Shown here in pieces: positions 1 through 5,242 of a stretch of 5,242 bases of DNA (position 1 is its first letter; each line of letters starts with the position of its first letter). The notes beneath the pieces were generated by a model. That model was given only the letters and a program-made list of their open reading frames with translations, did no database searches and was not told where the DNA came from. The position numbers were made by a program, and so were the translations under genes. The stretch is from assembly GCA_937914675.1 (NCBI GenBank), contig CALDOC010000464.1, forward strand, positions 1-5,242. Direction: 5' to 3'. The stretch is from an uncultured Sulfurimonas sp. GTDB lineage: Bacteria; Campylobacterota; Campylobacteria; Campylobacterales; Sulfurimonadaceae.

Positions 1-720
1 AAAGCTTTTACAAAAGCGGTTGTAAAAAATGGCGGTATAGCTATTATCGCAGATATTAACGCCACTTTAGGCAGAGGCGTTAAAGAGCGGTTATCACAAG
101 AATTACAAACGAGCAACGTTGATTTTGTAGAACTTGACATAACTTCAAAAACGTCTATAAACGGCGCCATAGAGTATATAGATCAAAAATATAAAAAGAT
201 AGACGCGCTTGTAAACAACGCTTATCCCCGCAATAAAAATTACGCAAGAGCTTTTTTTGACGTTGAGTATGAAGATTTCACAGAGAACTTAGGACTTAAC
301 CTTGGTGGTTATTTTACTTGTTCTCAACAATTCGCTCGCTACTTTCAAACGCAAGGCTATGGGAACATCATCAACATATCATCTATTTATGGCGTGGTAG
401 CCCCTAAATTTGAAGTTTATGAGGGTACAAAAATGACTATGCCCGTAGAATACGCAGCTATCAAATCTGGGCTTATTCATCTTACAAAATACATGGCAAA
501 GTATTTTAAAGGAATGAACATACGAGTCAACGCTCTAAGCCCCGGTGGCATAGAAGACGCTCAAGACAAACATTTTTTACAAAACTATAAACAAGAGTGT
601 CTCAACAAAGGCATGCTAGATACTGCTGACCTTGAGGGAACGCTTGTTTATCTTATCAGCGATATGAGCGCTTACGTCAATGGACAAAATATTATAGTTG
701 ACGATGGATTTACTTTATAA
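1..720 (+). CDS. ptmA: PtmA-like short-chain dehydrogenase/reductase (5' end outside window)
   Basis: This is an NAD(P)-dependent short-chain dehydrogenase/reductase, probably acting in nonulosonic acid (legionaminic-type) sugar synthesis in the cytoplasm. The reading frame is open from base 1 and 239 residues are visible. The glycine-rich TGxxxGxG start of the Rossmann fold is missing, so about 15-20 residues lie upstream; the full length would be near 255, usual for PtmA. Visible landmarks are an acidic residue after the second strand (D18, suggesting NAD rather than NADP), D46 at the adenine pocket, NNAYP (72-76, a variant of NNAG), ISS with catalytic Ser128, YAAIK with Tyr151 and Lys155, and SPGG after the sixth strand. 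The Ser-Tyr gap is 23 residues, longer than the classical 13. The GTG at 394 is an internal valine codon, not a start. The downstream maf gene supports a glycosylation role, as in C. jejuni where ptmA precedes maf genes. The exact substrate cannot be read from sequence; SDR assignment is certain, the ptmA name less so. Confidence 0.87.
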   Translation, partial: KAFTKAVVKNGGIAIIADINATLGRGVKERLSQELQTSNVDFVELDITSKTSINGAIEYIDQKYKKIDALVNNAYPRNKNYARAFFDVEYEDFTENLGLNLGGYFTCSQQFARYFQTQGYGNIINISSIYGVVAPKFEVYEGTKMTMPVEYAAIKSGLIHLTKYMAKYFKGMNIRVNALSPGGIEDAQDKHFLQNYKQECLNKGMLDTADLEGTLVYLISDMSAYVNGQNIIVDDGFTL

Positions 721-721
721 T
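716..721 (+). promoter_or_regulatory. Possible -10 box (TATAAT) for an internal maf promoter
   Basis: A perfect TATAAT spans the SDR stop codon, and a T-rich ATTTACTT stretch precedes it. Campylobacterota sigma-70 promoters rely mainly on the -10 box and often lack a -35. Transcription would begin near 727-729, about 20 bases before ATG 749 and downstream of the alternative starts 698 and 704. A TTGACG at 698-703 is only 12 bases upstream, too close to be a normal -35. In AT-rich DNA such a match can be chance, so this is a weak call. Confidence 0.25.
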
Positions 722-738
722 GAATACAATTTACTACA

Positions 739-743
739 TGGAA
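739..743 (+). promoter_or_regulatory. Ribosome binding site supporting the maf start at 749
   Basis: TGGAA lies five bases before ATG 749. It is a partial Shine-Dalgarno match but is better than anything ahead of the upstream in-frame TTG 698 or ATG 704, so it decides the choice of start. Confidence 0.4.
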
Positions 744-748
744 TCAAT

Positions 749-2752
749 ATGGAATCAATAGAAAACGCAGCGGTAGAGACTTATACAAAAAATATAGAAT
801 ACTTTACAAATACGCATAAACATCTCATAGAACTCATCTCTACGCTTGACTTAGCCGTTACAAGGGGTGATTATGAAGAGGAGTACTCGTTAGAGTATAT
901 TGATGGTTATTTTGATATAAAAAACCTCAAAACAGGTCATTATACTTATAACCAAAATTCTAATAACATCTCAAAACAAATAACTAACCGTGTTACTTAC
1001 AGTAAGAAACAATCATGTTTTGAAGGCTACCCTCTCTATAATTTTACGGATGAAGAATTTGAAAAGACAGGTGGCGCGCCAAAATTATTGGTTGGTATGC
1101 TACCGCTTATGCGCTACTATATTGAGCACTTAAATCTTGCTAACCCGATGAAAGAAATCAACAAATTTATGTTTGTTGGGGTACAGTTAGGTTTACATAT
1201 TCCAATGATTCATGAAAAAATACGAGCCAAAGAGTATTTAATCATCGAAGATAATTTAGAAATCTTCAAGCTCTCTCTTTTTACTACAAAATATTACGAA
1301 CTAGGCAAAGAGGCTACTCTCTACTTTTCCGTTGCGGATACTGAAAACCTGTTTGTTCAGACTATGAAGATCTATTTACAAAATACTTTTTACGACAATA
1401 GATATTTGAAATATTCACTCTTTCCAGGCTATTCAAATAATAAACTACAGCATATACAAAATGCCCTCACAACTCAATCGTTTGTCTTTTTTCCATACAA
1501 AATGTCACTCGATAAATTTTTGAAACCTCTTGAATATATAAACGATGGGTATAATATTCTTAACCTGGATATTCCATTGATTAATCCTATCACTAAAAAC
1601 AAACCGACGCTTGTTTTAGGGGCTGGACCTGCGTTTAAGCAAAATATAGAATGGGTGAAGGAAAATCATAAAAAATTCATCATCATCGCGGCTTCCGCAG
1701 TTATCAACACCTTGCATGAGCATAATATCAAGCCAGACATACTCACGCATATTGATGGACAAGACATCTCTAGTGAACATTTTAAGAACATAGATACAAA
1801 GGTATTTCTCAAAGACGCCATTGTTGTTTTTGGTTCTCATGTTTCTTCATTGGTAAGAGAGAAATTCACAAAACAACAAATCTTTTACTTTGAAGAGGAT
1901 ACATACTATTTTAAGGATTTTGGCGCCTTTTTAACGCCTTGCGTTGGCTCTTTTTCCTTACTCTTTTCTTTGCTTATGCATACAACGGACACCTATCTTC
2001 TTGGTCTTAACTTTGCGGTTGACCAAGAGACGGGAGCGACGCACTCAAGTGATCACCTAGAAGCGCAAAACATAGATATGAAAGATAAATCAAAACTGCA
2101 ACAAGACATGAGTTTTATAAACAACCTTTTACCGGTTGAAGGAAATTTTCGAGAAACCGTCTACACTAATGGACTGCTTCACTCTTCCGTTCAAGTTCTT
2201 TACCAAAGAATACCTATGCTAAAGACAAAACAACAAACTATCTACAACATGAATGATGGCGCAATGCTCAATCAAGCAACTCCTAAACGCATCGAAGACG
2301 TTGATACGGCAAAACTAGAAGATATAGACAAAACAGTGCTCTTTGCTGGATTTGAAGAAGTATTTTTAAAACATTCAAAACAAAGACTCTCGCCGGATGA
2401 CGTCATGTCTCTTAAAAAGCGTCTAAAAAATGCAAAATTAGTTAAAAAAATTATTGATGATTTTGAGAGCGCTCCAACTTCGTTTAACATTGACGGCTAC
2501 CTCTATGATATATTAGGCGTAGTTTCACAAATCATGAAAATGATAGGAAGAGAGTCTAACAACCTTACCCATGTCTTCCAAGAGTATTTTCAAATGGCCA
2601 TCCCTACCGTTATTGACTTTTTTAACGCAAAAGGTTTAAAAAACGAGAAAAGACATATCAAAAAACTTGATAAAATTCTTGTAACGGAGATGCACTCTAT
2701 TTGCGATATTTACATCTCTGGTTTAGAGACTTTTATTAACGAAAGATGCTAG
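749..2752 (+). CDS. maf: Maf-family motility accessory factor, flagellin nonulosonic acid glycosyltransferase
   Basis: Maf proteins (MAF_flag10, formerly DUF115) are needed to attach pseudaminic or legionaminic acids to flagellin Ser/Thr before export. From ATG 749 the protein has 667 residues, a usual Maf length. The N-terminal part carries FVGVQLGLHI and LIIEDNLEIFKLSLF, typical of the Maf N-terminal domain. The central domain, which resembles sialyltransferases, starts with LVLGAGPAF (GAGP at 291-294), followed by IKPDILTHIDGQD (327-339) and LLGLNFAVDQETGATHSSDH (His432 in GATHSSDH). The C-terminal third is predicted mostly helical. No signal peptide is seen, so it is cytoplasmic. The frame is also open upstream to a TTG at 698 and an ATG at 704 inside the SDR gene. 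I prefer 749 because TGGAA (739-743) sits 5 bases before it and the protein then starts just ahead of a family-like segment (TYTKNIEYF). The gene follows the SDR gene by 28 bp, and its end overlaps the hisF-like gene. Which sugar it transfers is unknown; proximity to pseA suggests an acetamidino form. Confidence 0.9.
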   Translation: MESIENAAVETYTKNIEYFTNTHKHLIELISTLDLAVTRGDYEEEYSLEYIDGYFDIKNLKTGHYTYNQNSNNISKQITNRVTYSKKQSCFEGYPLYNFTDEEFEKTGGAPKLLVGMLPLMRYYIEHLNLANPMKEINKFMFVGVQLGLHIPMIHEKIRAKEYLIIEDNLEIFKLSLFTTKYYELGKEATLYFSVADTENLFVQTMKIYLQNTFYDNRYLKYSLFPGYSNNKLQHIQNALTTQSFVFFPYKMSLDKFLKPLEYINDGYNILNLDIPLINPITKNKPTLVLGAGPAFKQNIEWVKENHKKFIIIAASAVINTLHEHNIKPDILTHIDGQDISSEHFKNIDTKVFLKDAIVVFGSHVSSLVREKFTKQQIFYFEEDTYYFKDFGAFLTPCVGSFSLLFSLLMHTTDTYLLGLNFAVDQETGATHSSDHLEAQNIDMKDKSKLQQDMSFINNLLPVEGNFRETVYTNGLLHSSVQVLYQRIPMLKTKQQTIYNMNDGAMLNQATPKRIEDVDTAKLEDIDKTVLFAGFEEVFLKHSKQRLSPDDVMSLKKRLKNAKLVKKIIDDFESAPTSFNIDGYLYDILGVVSQIMKMIGRESNNLTHVFQEYFQMAIPTVIDFFNAKGLKNEKRHIKKLDKILVTEMHSICDIYISGLETFINERC

Positions 2753-3505
2753 ATTAATATCTTCTGCAAGTATTTTTTTTCTTGCGTTGGGTAATCCATC
2801 ACCCATAAAATTAAAAAGATTTGCAGTCGCTACGGCGCTAACGCTCTCTATTTTCAAGCCCTCTAGCAGATGCTTTTCATTTCCTGCGCCACCTGCGATG
2901 ATGAGAGGTGCTTTTAGACTCGTAAAGAGTTCTTCCACTACGTTAGTATCGTATCCAAACCCTGTACCGTCTTGATCAATTGAATTAAGATATAGTTCAC
3001 CAACGTTAAGACCTTCCAAGTCTTTTAAATAAACTTGTAGTTCCTTACCAGTATCTAAAGTACCATCTTCTATAAAGACCATTCTTTTGTTCTCTACTAT
3101 TTTATAGTCCACTGAGGCTACAACGCTTTGTGAACCATACTTTGTCGTTAAGGCTTTTACAAGCTCTCTGTCTTGAAATAAAGCACTGTTTAAAACAATT
3201 TTATCCGCTCCATTGTCAAACAACGTTTTAGCGTCTTCAAGGCTTCGTATACCGCCACCAGCAGCGATTGGAATAAAAACGTTATCTACTAAGCGTTTTA
3301 ACGTTTGCGCAAATTTCTGCATATCTTTATCTTCTTTAGAAGCGTTAAGCACTATTAACTCGTCTAAAGAAAAGGCTACGCTTTGGAACTTATAGTTTCT
3401 CTCTAGCCACCTTATGTTTCCCACTCGTTGCAGTCTAAAATTACGACTCTGATGAAAGAACCCATTCTCATAAATAAGCGTAAAAATTATTCGTTTTCTT
3501 AGCAT
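2723..3505 (-). CDS. hisF2: HisF-like glycosyl amidation-associated protein (WbuZ/HisF2 type)
   Basis: A 260-residue (beta/alpha)8 barrel homologous to the cyclase subunit of imidazole glycerol phosphate synthase. It probably does not make histidine; its likely role is to receive ammonia from the HisH-like glutaminase and pass it to the PseA-type amidotransferase. Conserved parts are MLRKRII at the start, AAGGGIRS (81-88), GADK (99-102), ASVD (130-133), SIDQDGTGFGYDT (175-187) and IAGGAG (203-208). Compared by eye with Thermotoga HisF, the catalytic Asp11 is Ile11, Lys19 is Gln19 and Asp51 is Asn54, while the second catalytic Asp130 is kept as Asp133. The ammonia-gate residues Arg5, Glu46, Lys99 and Glu167 are all kept (Arg5, Glu49, Lys102, Glu170). 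The start ATG overlaps the hisH stop by one base (TAATG), implying translational coupling. The last 30 bases overlap the end of maf on the other strand. Homology is certain; the non-histidine role is inferred from context and residues. Confidence 0.9.
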   Translation of the reverse strand: MLRKRIIFTLIYENGFFHQSRNFRLQRVGNIRWLERNYKFQSVAFSLDELIVLNASKEDKDMQKFAQTLKRLVDNVFIPIAAGGGIRSLEDAKTLFDNGADKIVLNSALFQDRELVKALTTKYGSQSVVASVDYKIVENKRMVFIEDGTLDTGKELQVYLKDLEGLNVGELYLNSIDQDGTGFGYDTNVVEELFTSLKAPLIIAGGAGNEKHLLEGLKIESVSAVATANLFNFMGDGLPNARKKILAEDINLASFVNKSL

Positions 3506-4116
3506 TAAAAACTCTTCACAAAATTTTCTAAAACTTTCAAACCATTCGTTTGACTTAGCTCTGGATGAAATTGCGTTCCCGCTATATTGTCTAGCTCAAA
3601 GCTTGCTATGAACTCTTGTCCATATTCACATATCCCTGCGTTTATAGGACTACCGCTCTGCATCCTAAAACTATGCGTAAAATAAAAATCACTTAACTCT
3701 TCAAGTCCAGTATAAAGTCTAGAATTTGCAGGCGCTTTTACTTGGTTGAAACCTACGTGAGGTACGCTCAGAGGCGATATGTCAAACTTACGGACATCAC
3801 CTTTAATGAAGCCGAGTCCACTATGAAGTCCATCTTCATCACTACTCTCACAAAGGAGTTGCATTCCTAAACATATGCCTAAAATTGGTTTTTTTTCTAT
3901 CAGTACTAAGTTTTTTAACACGGTGTCTAGTTCAAGTTTTTGTATATTTATCATTGCTTGATTAAACGCGCCTACCCCTGGAAGCAAAAGCTTATCCGCG
4001 CTTTGTAAATCTTCACTCTTATGAGATACTACAACCTCTTGGACTCCAATATATTTTAACGCGCTTGTTATGGAATGTATATTTCCCATCCCATAATCAA
4101 CGATTACGATCTTCAT
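3505..4116 (-). CDS. hisH2: HisH-like glutamine amidotransferase (glutaminase) subunit
   Basis: A class I glutamine amidotransferase of the HisH family, 203 residues, which hydrolyses glutamine to glutamate and ammonia. The complete catalytic triad is visible: Cys82 in GICLGMQLL (80-88), and His184 and Glu186 in FHPELS (183-188). The oxyanion motif PGVGAF lies at 46-51 and PHVGFN at 119-124. The family usually has PHMGWN and HPEKS; here Trp is Phe and the interface Lys is Leu187. The ATG overlaps the end of pseA in ATGA, and GGAGAAGAA (4133-4125), 8 bases upstream, is a good ribosome binding site. The position between a PseA-type amidotransferase and a HisF-like gene indicates that its ammonia serves sugar amidation rather than histidine synthesis. 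The same order pseA-hisH-hisF is known in the C. jejuni flagellar glycosylation region. A true histidine-pathway HisH is unlikely because no other his gene is present and the adjoining HisF lacks a catalytic Asp. Confidence 0.92.
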   Translation of the reverse strand: MKIVIVDYGMGNIHSITSALKYIGVQEVVVSHKSEDLQSADKLLLPGVGAFNQAMINIQKLELDTVLKNLVLIEKKPILGICLGMQLLCESSDEDGLHSGLGFIKGDVRKFDISPLSVPHVGFNQVKAPANSRLYTGLEELSDFYFTHSFRMQSGSPINAGICEYGQEFIASFELDNIAGTQFHPELSQTNGLKVLENFVKSF

Positions 4117-5242
4117 AAAGTCACTTCTTCTCCGACTTCAAATTTTGGTTCCCAAGCGCCATCTATTTTTTCAAACAGGTCTTTATTCGCATACTTATCA
4201 AGTACGCTATCAAACTCTTCTTGACTCATTCCATAGTATTCCAAATAAGTACTAATCAGGTCATGAGGATAAGAGTTGTCATACATTTTTACAAGATTAA
4301 GAGCTTGGTCTCTTGTCATGGAACCTCTACGAATTTCGATACCGGCGTCTTGCGTAGCGCGACCAAATCCAAACTTTAGATACATCATATAAGCGTGCAA
4401 CGCATACAATGCTTGATCATTTTGTGAAAAGTTTGTAAACGTATCGTGATTGCCATCTTCTTTTTCAATCAGCCCACAGTGTTCTTTTGCAACGACGTAG
4501 TTTCTATAAGAATCCCATCCTTCAAAGTACGACCAATGAGCAAAAGAGAGCCCTACTTCAGATATTTCTTTCTCTTTTGGAAACTGAAAAAAAGATAAGT
4601 CCGCATCACTGATATCGCCATCCGCTTTGATTTTATCAAAAACTTTTTCATGCCCACCTTCAAGGTAAACTCTTTTCATATACTCTATGTCATAAAGCGC
4701 TCTATTCTTACTTTCTGTAGAACCGCCGTATTCGATTTCTCCATCTTCGCCATAAAAGATTAAAGGTATTTTAAAATTAACCGCACACTTTATTACAGCT
4801 GTCATTATCGCTATCAGCCAACCATAGTACGGAAAACCTTTTTCAATAAAACCATATTTATTTAACCTATCTAAGACAATGGGATTACACGATACGTGAA
4901 TATGGTTATATCCAGACTTTATAAAGTTATCTAGATTTTTATCGCCTATCGCAAGGGAGAGAGCGGGTTTTACGGTAATAGTCAAAGGATTCATTCCATA
5001 CTTATGCTTAAGCGTGTAAGCCACGTAAGAGCCATCTTTACCACCGCTTACAGGAACGATACAATCAAAATTTCCACTTTTAGTACGATTAGCGTCTAGT
5101 AGCGTTTCAAGTTCGTTTTTACGAGGAGTCCAGTCCATAGTCCGCTTTTCATCCTGCCATTGACAAGCGTTACACACACCCTCTTCGTTAAAAGTGATTC
5201 TTGGTCGCGTTGACATATTTAGACAGTTTTTACACCAAAATA
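4113..5242 (-). CDS. pseA: N-acetyl sugar amidotransferase, PseA/WbuX type (5' end outside window)
   Basis: An ATP-dependent PP-loop enzyme that, in C. jejuni, is required to convert the acetamido group of pseudaminic acid to acetamidino before transfer to flagellin; WbuX homologues serve O-antigen sugars. From the first in-window ATG (5216-5214) there are 367 residues, but the frame stays open for eight more full codons (FWCKNCLN) to the window edge. These add a CxxC that pairs with CNAC (15-18 from that Met), as in the family, giving a likely four-cysteine zinc site. The ATG at 5216 is therefore an internal Met in the family segment CxxCxxxSTRP, and the real start lies only a few codons outside; 375 visible residues fit the usual length of about 378. 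The PP-loop is VSGGKDGS (56-63), where ATP pyrophosphate binds, and YGEDGEIEYGG (155-165) is characteristic of the family. It is the first gene of the leftward operon and overlaps hisH by four bases. Its promoter is not in the window. PseA specificity over a legionaminic-acid enzyme is inferred. Confidence 0.92.
   Translation of the reverse strand, partial: FWCKNCLNMSTRPRITFNEEGVCNACQWQDEKRTMDWTPRKNELETLLDANRTKSGNFDCIVPVSGGKDGSYVAYTLKHKYGMNPLTITVKPALSLAIGDKNLDNFIKSGYNHIHVSCNPIVLDRLNKYGFIEKGFPYYGWLIAIMTAVIKCAVNFKIPLIFYGEDGEIEYGGSTESKNRALYDIEYMKRVYLEGGHEKVFDKIKADGDISDADLSFFQFPKEKEISEVGLSFAHWSYFEGWDSYRNYVVAKEHCGLIEKEDGNHDTFTNFSQNDQALYALHAYMMYLKFGFGRATQDAGIEIRRGSMTRDQALNLVKMYDNSYPHDLISTYLEYYGMSQEEFDSVLDKYANKDLFEKIDGAWEPKFEVGEEVTL
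4125..4133 (-). promoter_or_regulatory. Ribosome binding site of hisH2 inside the end of pseA
   Basis: On the - strand GGAGAAGAA stands 8 bases before the hisH2 ATG, within the last codons of pseA. Together with the ATGA stop-start overlap it indicates coupled translation with its own ribosome entry, which would help keep glutaminase and amidotransferase amounts balanced. Confidence 0.6.

Noticed and set aside
394..720. A separate short protein starting at GTG 394
   Set aside because: The same frame is open from base 1 and encodes upstream SDR motifs including NNAYP and the catalytic Ser region, so the GTG is an internal codon.
1073..1080. GGCGCGCC 8-base palindrome in maf
   Set aside because: A single GC-rich palindrome within coding codons (GGAP); no second copy or array, so most likely chance.
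1616..1840. 74-residue open frame on the - strand inside maf
   Set aside because: It lies wholly antisense to the conserved Maf catalytic domain, has no family resemblance and no supporting ribosome binding site noted.
2272..2490. 72-residue open frame on the - strand inside maf
   Set aside because: Antisense shadow of the helical Maf C-terminal region, Ser-rich as expected from the complement of its codons; no independent evidence.
2741..2765. Weak hairpin near the maf stop (AAGAT pairing with ATCTT)
   Set aside because: Only about five AT-rich pairs with no following T-run; too weak to call a terminator.
2766..2785. GCAAG / CTTGC inverted repeat around a run of eight T residues, just past the maf stop
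   Set aside because: The stem is only five base pairs and the T-run is in the loop, not after the stem, so it is not a standard intrinsic terminator. The A8 tract in the hisF-like coding strand is also short for a convincing phase-variable repeat.
2787..3395. Two short + strand open frames (2787-2975 and 3213-3395) antisense to the hisF-like gene
   Set aside because: The opposite strand encodes clear HisF motifs throughout, and these frames show no recognisable domain.
2723..4116. Assigning the pair as histidine biosynthesis hisH and hisF
   Set aside because: No other his genes are nearby, the pair is overlapped with pseA, and the HisF-like protein lacks Asp11 and Lys19 needed for the cyclase reaction.

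Overview
The window looks like part of a flagellin glycosylation locus from a member of the Campylobacterota (Epsilonproteobacteria). The DNA is AT-rich and tightly packed with genes. The gene content matches what is known from the Campylobacter jejuni flagellar glycosylation island. A free-living relative such as Sulfurimonas or Arcobacter is plausible, but the genus cannot be fixed from the sequence. Five protein genes fill essentially the whole window. No RNA gene, mobile element, CRISPR array or repeat family was found.

Layout: two rightward genes meet three leftward genes tail to tail. On the + strand, a short-chain dehydrogenase of the PtmA type (1-720, its start lies outside the window) is followed after 28 bp by a large Maf-family flagellin glycosyltransferase (749-2752). 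On the - strand, reading from the right edge, come a PseA/WbuX-type N-acetyl sugar amidotransferase (5242-4113, its first few codons lie outside the window), a HisH-like glutaminase (4116-3505) and a HisF-like partner (3505-2723). The three leftward genes overlap through ATGA and TAATG junctions and must be co-translated. The last 30 bp of maf and of the hisF-like gene overlap in antisense.

How they work together (family knowledge plus inference): the HisH-like protein would release ammonia from glutamine. The HisF-like protein would act as its ammonia-conducting partner. The PP-loop ATPase PseA would use the ammonia to turn an acetamido group on a nonulosonic acid (pseudaminic or legionaminic type) into an acetamidino group. 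The SDR would act in synthesis of the sugar, and Maf would attach the finished CMP-activated sugar to flagellin Ser/Thr residues in the cytoplasm. Both gene orders (ptmA-maf and pseA-hisH-hisF) recall C. jejuni.

The most interesting points are in the HisF/HisH pair. The HisF-like protein has lost the catalytic Asp11 and Lys19 of histidine-pathway HisF but keeps the ammonia-gate residues. HisH keeps its full Cys-His-Glu triad but has lost an interface lysine. This is a known type of system rather than a wholly new one.
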